This document shows positions 1-11,751 of a stretch of DNA of 64,000 nucleotides, one piece after another. The stretch spans positions 252,001 through 316,000 of the forward strand of contig JAJEKV010000198.1 in NCBI GenBank assembly GCA_021234155.1, given 5' to 3'. This stretch comes from Isoetes taiwanensis. Lineage: Eukaryota > Streptophyta > Lycopodiopsida > Isoetales > Isoetaceae. Position 1 is the first letter of the stretch, and every line of letters begins with the position of its first letter. Below the pieces are notes generated by a model. That model was not told the DNA's origin. It made no database searches and saw only the letters and a list, made by a program, of their open reading frames with translations. Position numbers and translations under genes: made by a program.

Positions 1-2517
1 GATCCAAGCACAAAGTGGGAGCTGCCAATTATTTGCAAGCATTGCCAAACAGTTATGAAGACATGGCCTTTGGGCAATCGAGCAGAATGCATCCTTCATG
101 CAAAGTTTGATGTATCAACCAATCATTACCTAGTACAGTGCCCTCAATGTCTTAGGGAAGATACATATCCAAGGCATGAGTGCTTTGGAGATCCAAGGAA
201 TTTAGCTCTTCTACTACATTGGGATGGGTTTCAATCAACGCGGAGCACGGTGAGAAGTAGTGGTGTTGTGCGCCTTGTGGCATTAAATGGAGGAAAAGGT
301 CAAGATGCCAAAGCGAAAGAACTAACATTTCCAGTTCTGTTTATTCCTAAAGAGGAGATCAATTCTGGTACTAACAGTCTTGACCCCTTTCTTGAGCCTT
401 TGATTCAGGAGTTGAGAAAACTTTATATAACTGGACTGGAGGTGAACTATGCACTTGATGCTAATGTTGTTCATCCAGGGTTGCCTCAAGTTTTCCATCA
501 AAGGTGTATTCTATATGCCATTACAGCAGACCATCCCGCACAATGTGAACTTTTGAAATTGTCTTCTAGTAAGTGCCTGCGACCTCGTCAAACCATAAAA
601 ACTATCAATCTGATTCTGGCTTCTTTGCTATGAACAGGTGGGAAAGTTCCGTGTAGACGGTGTGATATTGTGTTGCCTATTTCTTCTGACAACTCATATT
701 ACTACGGGGACTTGTTGAAGCGAACACGTGTGCCAGACAAGAAGAAAACAATGGAGCATGTGTTTAATGGCATTGAACAGTTGAAAGATGGTATACCGAA
801 TGCAGCCCGTGATACGGGTGTTCGTGGTTCCAGCATGTTCTTGAGTTTGTATCAGCTGTATGGGTTTGACCTGCTCCATCATTCGGTCGTGGACCTCATG
901 CACACAATGGCTTTAAATCTGTGTTACAAATGCAACAAGAGAATGTTTGAGCAAATTAAAAAAGCAGGTAATGAGAAGACTGCTATGGAGAGATTACAAA
1001 ATGTAATAGCTGCAAGAACCCGCCGCATGAAAGATGGCAGGTGTCCACGAGATCCATTCAAGCGGTTTGGGTTTTTTAAAGCTCAAGAACAACAGGTTTT
1101 TAGCCAGTGGTATGCTGATTATGTGCTCGTTGGCTTGGTCAGTGAAGATGATTTTAGTATATCGCAAATTGCTACCGATTTGACCAGGATCTTTTTTGAT
1201 TATGCCCGCACAAATGGATGGACACTAGAAACAAGAGACATGGCAAAGAAGTTGTTGCAGGCTTGGCGCATACGTTGGAACGAGCTCTGTGGTCCAAACA
1301 CCTCTCCTTTGGAGCATATGGCAGGAGAATGCCATATTTTAGATGATATAGACACCATTGGCCCTCCAGATGCGACTTGGTGCTATTTTTTTGAGAGCAC
1401 CTTTGCAAAGCTATTACAGATGCCAACAAACAAGAAAAAAATGGAAGTAACATATGCTCGTGTGGAGGCACGTCTTCTGTATTCTAAAATCTATCGTGCG
1501 AAGGCATTGGATATGGATGGACTGTTACCTCCTAAACGTGCTGAATTGTATTTGCAGTCAGCTTTGGTAGGTATTGAAGATGGCAACTCATTTGCATCTA
1601 TGTCTTCATCTATCTCAAGTGGAGGCATCATCTGTGCAAGCTCTCAAAACATGGCGCTTGAGCTATGGTCAACATACAAAAGGTATAAGTTAGAGGCTTG
1701 GGAAAACATCATTTCCAGCAAAGGCATACTTATTGGACGTGGGAAGACAAGGGAATGCACAATAGAAGAAGAGATTTACCTTCAGAAGGCATATGGTCTC
1801 AATGCTCTATCTCAGTCCACTGTTTCACAATATAAGGGTATCTTGCTTGCGGGATCAATATTTACAAAAGGGGATGCGATGGTAGTTCAGAATAAAGACA
1901 TTTCTGATGGACAATGGTATGGTAAGCTCAGGTATGTTTTCTCCCATAAAGAAGGATCTGAAACAAATGTGTATTTTGCAGCAGATTATTATAGATATCA
2001 GCTAATAAATGCTAGTATCGATCTTGATGAGGCAACTGGAATGCCCATCTTGGCGGAAGGGATGGAGCCTTTTAATTATGAGTCTATCTTGCCAGTACGC
2101 TACATACTTCGAGAAATATGCATTTTGCCCATGAGGACAGTTAGGGATACAAGGAGCATTGCGCTTGAGACCAAGACTGTGACATTGCCAAATAGGCTAC
2201 TTCAACTGCATAAGCCTGGAAATATTCCTATTTGGCCGTTGGAGGAGGATGTTGTTGCCGTTCAAGCTATCAAGCATGGTTCTGCACCCCACCTGACCTC
2301 ATCTGATGGTTGCTGGTATGCTCTTGTTGATGCAGTGAATGAAAAAGACAAAAAAGTGAAAATTACATGGTTGGATTTAACAAACAAGAGAGGAGCACGA
2401 TGTTTGGTACCATCTTATGAGGAGAAGAGGTGGCAGTCTTGGGATTGTCTTCTAAAGGTGTTGACAGTTAGAAAAAGTGGCATTGGACGACGTGCTTTTT
2501 ACTATCTCTTGGATTGA
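1..2517 (+). CDS. TNP2-like (CACTA/Transposase_21 type) transposase gene, 5' partial, one intron
   Basis: The frame is open at the left edge, so the N-terminus is missing. Exon 1 (1-568) and exon 2 (638-2517) are joined in frame across a 69-bp intron (569-637, GTAAGT donor, GAACAG acceptor) into a protein of about 800 residues. Features match the TNP2 transposase family: a DGF motif after a conserved LALLLHW stretch, a DPFLEPLIQEL segment, and a cysteine motif (KVPCRRC) directly after the splice junction. A VDLMH motif near 890, typical of the family's VDxMH, follows. The region 1020-1480 resembles the DUF4218-like C-terminal domain (FKAQEQQVF, then GPPDATW and an FE pair). It would cut and join DNA for a CACTA-type element. 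No frameshift is seen in 2.5 kb, unusual for this window. The stop is TGA at 2515-2517. No element ends were found, so it could be a domesticated copy. Confidence 0.75.
569..637 (+). other. Intron in the TNP2-like gene
   Basis: GTAAGTG at 569 and a GAACAG acceptor ending at 637 bound a 69-bp T-rich segment with in-frame stops. Joining 568 to 638 keeps the frame and rebuilds the family's small-residue, glycine and lysine run before the CRRC cysteines, which supports the splice. Confidence 0.75.
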
Positions 2518-3520
2518 GAAAATGCTTTGGCTTAATTGCAGGTTTTGCATCAGCTACAGGTGTTAGAAGCTGCTCCTTTATTGTCAATGAATGCCATTTT
2601 CAGTTATTTTACTTGTAATTTGAATAATATCATTTCTGCAGCAGTGACAGAATGTGAAGAGAGAGCCATGTATTTGGCAGAAAACCTTGTTGTACTCAAA
2701 GCTCTGATGAAAAACATGTTTGATTCTGACAGATTCTTTATTGTGAAATTCATGGCGTCTTGCTGCACTTAAATCCAACTCTTGTAGGATACGAAAGGTT
2801 GTAGACACTTTCTCAGATTCAGGTTTTTCTCAGATTCATCTAATCTTTGCAGAAAAGATCAAGATGTCTATTTGTATGCATTGCAGGGTGTTCTCTTTTG
2901 TAGATTTCAATGTCAAAGGTATGTCTAGAACTATTCTCGTCACAGACAGAAAGTTTAGGTTTATCACTGGAACAAGTTTAATTATCAGGACAAGTTCAGA
3001 TGGAGTTACACAGATGACATACACAGATGATAGGAACCAAAAATTCATCGGTTATTTCCAGTTTGAAACATGGCATGCAACATAACAGCTTGGAGTTTTG
3101 TCGTACAGTTTGTTGGGTTTGGAGTTTTGTGGTATGCGTTTGTTATTTGTTGTTCTACAGTGGCAGGGTTTTGAATGGTTCATTTGCAACTCATAAGCAA
3201 TATTGCAGTCAGTCACAGTTCATAGTTCACGTTACAGTCACGAAATATTAGGCACATTTGAAAACCTGGTAGCAACATTTTCAGAATAACAAATGATAGA
3301 ATTGTGGCTCGGCAACCTGCTTGAGGCCTGAGCTATGTTTTCTGCGATTGCAATACAACACAGAGAGCATGTTTTTGATCGATTGAATGAAACCTATAAT
3401 GTTTCGCACAAAAAGAATCGAGCTATTCGTTCCGCACTGTTCACTTGGAATTAAAAAGTTTACTGTTCCTTAGAAACTTTGTTTAACCTTGAAAACCTTG
3501 CCTTTGCACATCTAGGCAAA
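2518..3520. other. Downstream flank of the TNP2-like gene, no gene recognised
   Basis: This stretch follows the transposase stop codon. It holds a possible intron acceptor (TTAATTGCAG near 2540), so an untranslated 3' exon is possible. Only short open frames without recognisable domains occur. Confidence 0.4.
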
Positions 3521-3531
3521 TATTCATTGAA

Positions 3532-3704
3532 CCCTTAGAAACACCATGCTAAAAGGTTTTTTTGTCCGGTTTTTTTTGGTCCATGATGCATAGCCTAGTA
3601 TGATGTAATTGTTGGATTGGCTACTATTCATCGATCCCTTAGAAACACCATGTTAAAAGGTTTTTTGTCCGAGTTTTTTTGGGTTCATGAAATATAGCCC
3701 AGCA
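3532..3704 (+). repeat. Direct repeat pair, about 70 bp each
   Basis: Two copies start at 3532 and 3636 (offset 104 bp). Both begin CCCTTAGAAACACCATG, continue with TAAAAGG and a T run, then a GTCCG motif, another T run and a similar tail containing ATAGCC. They differ at several bases. Origin unknown. Confidence 0.6.
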
Positions 3705-4580
3705 ATTATTCACCTATTCATGTATGAATTATGAGAAAATTGTAGAAGTTTGTTCCCATAGGTCCATCTTTTTTAGAGATTTATGCCTAGCAAAGGGCCA
3801 TGTCATCTGTGTTTATAATTGTCTACAAGCTGTTATTTGATATATTACAAACAGTCATTGTTATGTAAGGTCGGTACAATCAAATAAGGACATCAACGGA
3901 AATTGAAAAGTGAAAAACTGAAAATCTCAGTTATTGAGCTAGAAAATTAGCAGCATTCGATTCCGTTTGTAGGCAACTGAAGATCCGATGGCGATTGATA
4001 ATGCTGCCTAGGTTATTGAACATAAGAACAATTCTAAAAGCAGTGAATATTTTCGATCACTAACTTATTGAATATATGAAGAGTGATTGAGTCAATCGCT
4101 TTGACATAGTGATTTTTATCCGGACAATTGAACTTGTTTCTTGCTACCCCTTATATTTTGCTTGCACAACTGGATTACCATGGTATAATCAAAGGTCACC
4201 ATATATGCTCCATAATATAAATAATTTTGAATGCTCCAAAGTATTATGGCATGCTTGCTACCATATTTTGTCAAATGGAGTACCCTAAGTACCATGGCTC
4301 AAATGTTTCCAAAGAGATAAATGCTTGAAGGGGTTAATGGTTCATAGTTAGACACAACCAGACCTAAATGCATTTTTACTATTGAACCAGTGGTTGATAT
4401 TCACACACACTGCTCACTTAGGTGACGATTATTAGCAATGAATTCAACTACAACAAATGACGATATGAACAACAAATTGATTCATAACTCTCTTCCCTCA
4501 ATATCCTTGATATTAGTATGTAGGGAATCAATGGTGTACTTAATACCTCAGAAATATGCTCATTAAGATTTGGATAATAC
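3705..4580. other. AT-rich intergenic stretch, nothing recognised
   Basis: No long open frame, repeat array or element end was seen. Confidence 0.4.
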
Positions 4581-4589
4581 CACTATAAA

Positions 4590-5330
4590 ATACCATTAAA
4601 AAAAACAAAACTCGACCATAGACCATGTTAGCTACTACATTACAAACATCGACCAACAAAACCATGTTAAAAACCATTAACAAGTTTAGAATCATATTAC
4701 CCTAGGAAATTAGATGTAAAACCATGTACTAACCATGTCTTCCTTAACAAAAAACCACTATCATTCTTTCTCAACTGGAAATTGATAAACTCAACTACCA
4801 AACTATGTTAAAAGCCACTAACAATTCGGCAACTCATGTTAGCTTAAAAAATTACGATGAAAAACCTCAAATAAAAAGACATTGTTAAACTATGTCTAGA
4901 AACATTATAGTACTTCCAGTCAAGAACCACTAACATTTTGGCAAGCCATGCTTGTTTAAAGAATCCAAATGAAAAAACACAAATAAAAGGACTTTGTGAA
5001 ACCATATAAATGAACATTGAAGTATTGCCAGTTAAAACCACTCCCAAAACCATCTACACGTATAAAAAAACTATCAAACATGTCTTTCTTACTCTCAATG
5101 TTGCAAATTGCATAATTAACCACCATGACATGTCAAACTGGTAGCAAAGACCTGGATAAAAACCTTCATCAATCTCAATTAACCACATAAGAGTATAAAC
5201 TAGCATGCAAAACCATAGTTCCATTCTAAAAACCACTATAATAGGTGGATTTTATTAAGAAAAAATATTTTTGCATGGAAAACCACTATCATAGTGGTTT
5301 TGTAGTGGTTATCTATGATAGTTAAATCTT
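4590..5330. repeat. A-rich region with dispersed AACCACTA / ACCATGTTA motifs
   Basis: Short motifs (AAACCACTA, AACCATGT, CATGTTA) recur many times at irregular spacing, giving a degenerate dispersed repeat. It ends at a palindrome (5279-5301), right before Gypsy-derived sequence. It may be a decayed element terminus or MITE cluster; the type is not clear. Confidence 0.45.
5279..5301. repeat. Palindrome with 11-bp arms
   Basis: AAAACCACTAT at 5279-5289 and its perfect reverse complement at 5291-5301 are separated by one base. Further AACCACTA-type copies lie just outside, for example near 5231 and 5303. Confidence 0.7.
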
Positions 5331-5333
5331 TGG

Positions 5334-6301
5334 GTGCCTTGTGATAGGTTGCCTAAACGTATTGTATCTAATTATAATACAAAGAATACCAGTAAATTCT
5401 GTAAGGCATTACTTATGCAGTTGAGAACTGAGTTAAGGTTCTTTATTACAACTGATGGACAACCTGAGGCGGTGAACAAGGTTATTTGTTCCATCGTAAG
5501 AGGGTTTGTCAAGGAACATCAAGGTCATTCAAAAGAGTATTTGCCTATAATTGAATTTGTATACAATAATGCCTATCAGTCTACCATAAAGATGACACAT
5601 GTTCAGACCATCTATGGTAAGCCTGTGCGGAACACACTTTTTGGAGTGTGTAAGGATGTTCCAGATGCTGATGATTTAGTTATTGAGCATAAGGATCTCA
5701 TGGACTTGCTTCACGCTCCTATTCGAGATGCTCAGGATTATTTTGCCAAGAAATCATCTAAGTGGTAGTTGCCAATGTTTTTTTAGAAAGGAGATTGGAT
5801 ATGGATAAGGATCCATAAAGGACACTTTAAGAAAGGTGCGCACAAGAAAGGTCTTAAGTGTCAACTCCATTTCATGGACCATTTCAAGTTATAAGTGGTC
5901 AAGGAGAGTGCATATCAATTATGATTGCCTCAATGTTAGAAAATGTATGATATAGTGAATGTATAATTCCTAAAAGCTTATCAAGGTAAAAACTTACCTC
6001 CGTTAAGTGAGCCAGAATTGATTGGTATTTCCAAAGTTCTAGAATCAGGAAACAATTTTGGAAGACAAAATCCACTAGTGGTTCAAGACAATATTTGGCT
6101 AAGTTCGCTCACAAACCTTTGGAGGACGCTTCATGGATGCGTGGCAATGTTTTAGAAGCTTATCCGGATATTCTTAGGGAATATAAAGATCGGAAAGCAA
6201 AGGAAGCTGAGAGACAAGAGGAAGTCCAAGCACAGGCTTCTACTAGCCGGCCTAAGCGAGGGCCAAGGAAGGATTATGCTCGGATGGCTAAAGGTATTTA
6301 G
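5334..6301 (+). pseudogene. Ty3/Gypsy chromovirus fragment: integrase C-terminal half and chromodomain-like end
   Basis: 5334-5768 translates to the core and C-terminal part of a Gypsy integrase: LPKRIVSNY, then TSKFCKALLMQL, a TDGQPEAVN segment, YLPIIEFVYNNAYQS and a YGKPV motif. The usual AYHPQ residues before the TDGQ-type motif are missing. About 5770-6090 is degraded but still shows the C-terminal pattern of chromovirus integrases (GDW-like, HK repeats, LKAYQG). The end at about 6030-6301 resembles a chromodomain plus tail (LEDASWM, PDILREY) and stops at 6299-6301. No catalytic triad is complete. The integrase part is repeated in inverted orientation at 6338-6775. Confidence 0.75.
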
Positions 6302-6790
6302 ACACCCTTTTGCAGCAGCTTTCTTAAAAACCATTGGCAGTTGCCACTTAGATGATTTCTTTGGCAAAATAATCCTGAGCATCTCGAATACGAGCTTGAA
6401 GCAAGTCCACGAGATCCTTATGCTCAATAACTAAATCATCAGCATCTGGAACATCCTTACACACTCCAAAAAGTGTCTTCCGCACAGGCTAACCATAGAT
6501 CGTCTAAACATGTCTTTATGGTAGACTGATAGGCATTATTGTATATAAATTCAGCTATAGGCAAATACTCTTTCGAATGACGTTGATGTTCATTGACAAA
6601 CCCTCTTATGATGGAACAAATAACCTTGTTCACCACCTCAGGTTGTCCATCAGGTTATGTAATAGAGAACCTTAACTCAGTTCCCAACTGCATAAGTAAT
6701 GCCTTACAGAATTTACTGGTATACTTTGTATTATAATTAGATACAATATCTTTAGGCAACCTATGTAGCCTAAACATCTTCTTGATAAAG
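5343..6790. repeat. Inverted duplication of Gypsy integrase DNA (two arms of about 440 bp)
   Basis: The left arm (about 5343-5775) and right arm (about 6338-6780) are reverse complements over almost their whole length, with only scattered differences by eye. For example, GATGCTGATGATTTAGTTAT occurs in the left arm and, reversed, in the right arm. The spacer of roughly 560 bp carries the integrase C-terminus and chromodomain of the left copy. A transcript through the region could fold into a long hairpin. Confidence 0.75.
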
Positions 6791-8110
6791 AACGTAGCTG
6801 CAGTATAAGCTATCAACTTATTCAAATTGTCCAAACAACCATCCAAGTGCCAATATTCTTGCGAGGACTTGTGGAAACCCCAACACTAACATCTATAGTA
6901 ATTGGCATCCACTTCGCTTCCTGAATACGTAAGAATAAACGAACACCAAGAGGCTTCCTGTTCGCTTTCTTTATCCATTGGCAAATCTCACAATGACTAA
7001 TACGAATGAAGATATCTCTTCGCAATCCAGGCCAAATAAAGTATGGTTCAAGCTTTGCCAAAGTTGCCCCCACACCACGATGACCCGCAATAGGTGCATC
7101 ATGGACTTCGCTAAGAATAAGTGACCGAAAGTTCTGAACAATGCATGGCTTTGGACCTTTATATAAGAACCCATTAACGATCTTATATCCATATGCATTG
7201 CCACTTTGAGCCAACAACCAAATATCCTTATAATCATTGTCAATGGCATACAATGGCTTCATTGCCTCCAAAGGATTGGATTGTGCTTTAGAAAGAGAAC
7301 AAACTGCATAACGCCTACTTAAAGCATCTGCCACAACATTCTCTTTACCAGGACGATTATCCACTAAAAGCAACCCATTTCAACTGCCTTTCCGATAATG
7401 TTGTCTGTGAAACAATGTGCCTAATGCTTTTATGGTCAGTCAAAATATGAACCGTCGACCCTAAAAGATAGTGTCGCCACACTTTCAAAGCATAAATGAC
7501 AGCCAGAAATTCTTTATCATAAACAGTATATCTACTTTCCGTGTCAGAAAACTTCCGACTTTCATAAGCAATAGGATGACCATCCTGCATCAACATTGTG
7601 CCCAAAGCCATACCACTTGCATCAACACATAACAAGTAAGTTAGACCAAACTTTGGCAAACGCAGAACAAGAGGATTAACCATGGCATCCTGTAAAACTT
7701 GGAAAGCAAACTGATGATTATGATTCCATTGGAAAGGAACATCTTTTCGTAGCAACAAATATAAATCTGAAGCTAAACGAGCAAAATTCTGTACAAACTT
7801 CCTATAATAACTGCATAAGCCCACAAAGGAACGCAATGCAGCAACTGAAGTAGGTACTGGCCAATCCACAATTGCTTGTACCTTACTGGGATCAACTTTA
7901 AGACCCTCAGCGCAAACAATATGACTCAAATATTCAATTTCCGATTGGAAAAAGATATTTTTCTTAGGAGTAAGAGTAATAGACTCCTCCCTTAACCGAC
8001 AAAAAACCTCCCGCAAATGCAAGTAATGATCTTCCTCGGTCTTACTAAGAAAACCAATATGTCATCAAAGAAAACAACAACATAAACGCCATGCACATCT
8101 TCAGTCAATG
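6338..8110 (-). pseudogene. Ty3/Gypsy polyprotein fragment: RT end, RNase H, integrase
   Basis: Read right to left, this begins at about 8110 with the RT active-site strand (FFDDILVF, the usual YxDD position). It continues with the RT thumb and tether (LSHIVCAEGLKVDPSKVQAI, FVGLCSYYRKF), then RNase H (CVDASGMALG, YTVYDKEFLAVIYALK, LTDHKSI) and integrase. The integrase zinc finger shows APIAGHRG and CEICQ, followed by part of the core. Frameshifts lie near 8040, 7365 and 6840 and an in-frame stop near 6655, so it cannot encode a working protein. Upstream RT, protease and gag are absent. The final 440 bp duplicates the plus-strand fragment at 5343-5775. Confidence 0.8.
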
Positions 8111-8202
8111 GAGATGCACTAGACTAAGGACGCAAAACCACCAACTACACAGAACGAGTTTTCATTGCCAAACACTTAAACTACTGGAATGGGGTTAGAA
8201 GA

Positions 8203-8460
8203 TTTTTTTTTTTTTTCAACAACTTCAAAGGTCTCACTCCCGCTAGCCAAGGCGAACCCAAGGTACTAGTAACCCAATCAGCTAAAGGATGAAACTCGTA
8301 ATACCCATTCCTTGGTGACAACCTAAGCAGCACCAATCACAATCGCACACCAGAGGGAGACTGCCCTGCATTACAGGACTAAATAAAATACTAAGAAAGA
8401 CAACTAAATCCTACTGACCTTGAGGATATTGTGGATCTAAGAGATAACTTAGGCAATCCA
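8203..8460 (-). repeat. Possible poly(A)-tailed retroposon remnant
   Basis: A run of 14 T (8203-8216), poly(A) on the minus strand, abuts unrelated sequence where the Gypsy fragment is lost. On the minus strand the A run follows a segment containing GGGTTCGCC, loosely like a Pol III B box. No target duplication or clear A box was found, so a SINE or LINE tail is only a suggestion. Confidence 0.2.
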
Positions 8461-10470
8461 AAACTCAAATCTTCTACTTAGCCAGAATGATTTTCTGTTG
8501 CTACCTCTATCATGTAGGGTCGAATGCCATAACCCTATGCTCATGCCACTTTTGTCCCTTTTGTCCGTGAGAATAGACATAGATATGTGCTATGTCTCAA
8601 AGGGAGCATCAATAAAAACATGAGGGTCTTTGGTGTGAGATAATAGTCCAAAAATTGGTACCAACTATCATGTCCTCCTTCCATGGTATTTTTTAGTGGC
8701 CCCGGCGGGCCAGTTGGCCACACATTCACATATTTCATAAAATAGTTGGCCACGCCAGAGTAGGATGCATTCTCACCATGACCAAAGGGTGGTGGCCAGT
8801 TCAAAGCACCATTTCATTAAATTCACTTCATAAGTGGCCAATTTGATATTTGCCAAATCTTCAAACTCCTATGGCGTGGCCATTCCAAAATGTTATGCGC
8901 ACTAGCAACTTGTTGTGGTGGCCATTTAGACCATGGAATAATTTTATTTTCAAGGGCTATGGCCAAGCTCTATATTGGCCAAGTATAGGGACATAATTTT
9001 GCCACTTGTAGGGGACTGAAGTCTTTTTTAGTTTAGCCCTAAAATTCTAAAAGCATTTCTAATAATATAGTTTTTTTTTCTTCGGTTCAATTTTTTTTTA
9101 TTTGATTTGCAATTTACATCCCAAATTTGTTCTTCATCATTTAGCTCGAATATGCACTTCATTGCCCCAACTCAAATCAAGGTTAGTTTCCATTTACCAA
9201 GTACTTGCAATATGGCTTTGGGTGAGATCAATCCTACCAACTCCATTTGCGCTTTTGCCTAAATTCAATATATTTAAAACATTCAAATGATCTTATAGTA
9301 ATCTTAGTTAGAGAAGTATGTATTTGCTTGTGACAACTGCATAGAGCATCATAGAAACTAGATATTATCTTAGTGATGTGGCTATCATATTTACATTTTA
9401 GATGTATGGATATGGTCAATTCAAATTCTTGGAAAAAAATTAGTTTCATGATTTCGCCATTTAAGTTACAACCTCTTGCTGTAACGATTCGGAAAAGGGC
9501 CAGGCCAAACTACGTTTAGCAAATTACCTAAGGTAAGTAGTGGCCAATATTTTACGCCCCATCAAATATGTAAGGAGGTTAAAAAATACCCTGCCTCCTT
9601 CCTTCCTTTAAGCATGGGCTTTCGAGTTGTACGGCAACCAACATGCTTGACCTTAATATAGACGTGCTATTATTGTCTTTGTAGGCACGAAGGCCCCCTT
9701 TGGTATTTTGGTATATAAAGCACCACAATCAATACACGAGCTATTATTGTCTTTGTACAATAAAGGCCCCCTTTATTGACAACCTTTATGTGCTTTTATT
9801 CCTATCTTTTAATTTTTATCTTCATGTCATATCTTTTAACTTTGATATGGCAAGTCCTAATTGTTAGCTTTGAACACTCACGGTAAAGACATCTTTGGCC
9901 CAGACTATTCAATTAGTCTACCCCTTTGCCATCAAAAGAAAGACTTTGCCACCAAAAGGAATACGTGCCCTTAAGTTTTTTTTTTTTTTTTTTTTGTGTA
10001 AAAACCCAATAGAGGCTCCCCTTTGTGGACAATCTTTTCTCGCCTTTATTCATAACGCGTAACTTTTTCCTTTATGTCATGAGATAACTTACATGGCATA
10101 TACTTGTTGTAGAGTGTGTCGTCTAAATGAGATATGACATAGACTTGGCCTTGGCCGTTCCTTATCTATACCATTCACATCCACACATTCCTTAAGATTA
10201 TTGCCTTTTTAAGAATATCGCCACAAGGTCATAAACCAAGGGACATATTTTAAGTACTTTAAGACAAAAACCTCATTATCTTACATGCATAGCTCTATGC
10301 TTGCCAAGGCCAGAACCCAGCTACAAAGCATAGCTTAGCCATACTAGAATTCATACTCGTTGCCAAACACAAGTCGGGATCCATAAAATCCACAACAGAA
10401 CAACCATGAGTATGCCTTGCTTGGAGTTACTTGTGTAAGCACCAATCCCATCTCTAATGGAACACCCATC
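8461..10470. other. Repetitive intergenic DNA, no gene recognised
   Basis: About 8690-8960 is rich in TGGCCA/GTGGCC motifs. Near 9661 and 9737 two related copies of a GCTATTATTGTCTTTGTA unit precede AGGCCCCCTTT. A T20 run lies at 9976-9995. No domain-bearing reading frame was seen. Part of it may be the interior of the minus-strand element whose primer-binding site lies at 10479-10490. Confidence 0.35.
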
Positions 10471-10478
10471 GAAACCTA

Positions 10479-10490
10479 ACGCTCTGATAC
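10479..10490 (-). promoter_or_regulatory. tRNA-iMet-type primer-binding site
   Basis: The minus strand reads TGGTATCAGAGC, the standard plant Copia primer-binding site complementary to the 3' end of initiator tRNA-Met. It adjoins the palindromic element at 10493-10931, which sits where the 5' LTR of a minus-strand retrotransposon would be. Confidence 0.6.
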
Positions 10491-10492
10491 CA

Positions 10493-10931
10493 CTAAAACA
10501 GACACTTGACGTGGCATGCTATCTCACCACCCAACCACGAGCTCTCAGCCAAAGCACAGCTGCCCCAGAGCTCTCCCCCGAGCTACTATATAGCATGCAC
10601 GCCCCCTTTGGTCCTTCTTTGGACCAAAGGCTCTCTTTGGACCATAGGCCATCTTTGGACTAAAAGCCATCTTTGGACTCCACGTCCTTAGCATATAGCA
10701 TTCCCCCCCTCTTGACATTGCATATGCTATATGCTAAGGACGTGGAGTCCAAAGATGGCTTTTAGTCCAAAAGGGGGCCTATGGTCCAAAGAGGGCTTTG
10801 GTCCAAAGATGGACCAAAGGGGCGTGCATGCTATATAGTAGCTCGGGGGAGAGCTCTGGGGCGGCTGTGTTCTAGCTGAGAGCTCGTGGTTGGGTGGTGA
10901 GATAGCATGCCACGTCAAGTGTCTGTTTTAG
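10493..10931. repeat. 439-bp near-perfect palindrome (foldback), possibly an unusual LTR
   Basis: The left arm starts CTAAAACAGACACTTGACG at 10493 and the right arm ends with its reverse complement at 10931. The arms (about 205-210 bp each) match almost throughout, with small indels near the centre. The centre (about 10700-10722) contains CCCCCCCT and the tip of the arms. TATATAG near 10588 and its mirror could be TATA elements. A primer-binding site sits 2 bp outside the left end. The ends do not show the usual TG...CA, so LTR identity is uncertain. A foldback DNA transposon is the alternative, but no clear target duplication was found. Confidence 0.75.
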
Positions 10932-11237
10932 AAAGGGCTAGGCCTAGGTTTATTCGACTGGTCTTGAACATTTCTTAAAACGCCCAAAGTAAATTTCTCT
11001 CCTTGCAGTTTTCTGGGCGAGAAAAATTCGTAAATCAGCTTTCTGCACCATTTTTCCGGAATTTTTATTATGTTCACCTGGAGTTGTGTTGAATTGCCAT
11101 GTAAATCCCTTAATCAAAATTCAAGTTTTTGGATTCTTTTTAGCACTTTTGCACAAACTGAGTACTGTGAGGCTATCAATGTTCCAGCCATCTAGGCTTG
11201 AAGAAGTAAAATTCCACGTTGGTATTGGTGTTGCTAA

Positions 11238-11748
11238 GGGTGGAATCACACCTGTGGCCGCCCAAGATTAAAAAAACGCTTCAACCAATCATAAAGCGGT
11301 GTTTCTCAAACTTGGGCGCACCTCCTATCACACCAGGGGTGCCTAAAACACAAAAATTCCTGGGCACCCGTAATTTTCCTGGCCGGGAGATACCCCCTGC
11401 CCAAGATCATGGCCATCGCCAGCTCAGCCAGGACGATCTTGGGCGCCGCCTGCTAAGTGCCAACAGTGCAGCAAGATATCGAAGAGCAAAGCTTAGGATT
11501 TTTCTTGCTTGCAGAGGCCCGTAGTGGTTGATTCAACAGCAAACAATTTAATCCGTTGAGGTTTGGAGGGATCTGAGACTAAAATCTGAACAACAACAAT
11601 GATTTTAGGGTTCATCGATTCTGGTCAAGTTTGTGATGTGGCAGTTTGATCTTAGGCACAGGTGTGTTACTGATTTCTTGGGCATTTCGAAGACCTGCCC
11701 AAGACATAAAAAGATCATGTTTGGGCGGCCGCAGGTGTGATTCCACCC
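11238..11748. mobile_element. Harbinger/Tourist-type MITE, 511 bp
   Basis: Terminal inverted repeats of about 30 bp: the left end starts GGGTGGAATCACACCTGTGG, and the right end is its reverse complement with one difference (CACCTGCGG). The element is flanked by TAA at 11235-11237 and 11749-11751, the 3-bp target duplication typical of PIF/Harbinger. No transposase is present. Confidence 0.8.
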
Positions 11749-11751
11749 TAA

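Noticed and set aside
10457-10918. Short frames in the palindrome (MTWHAISPPNHELSA in both arms)
   Set aside because: The same peptide appears on both strands because the arms are inverted copies. There is no sign of a gene.
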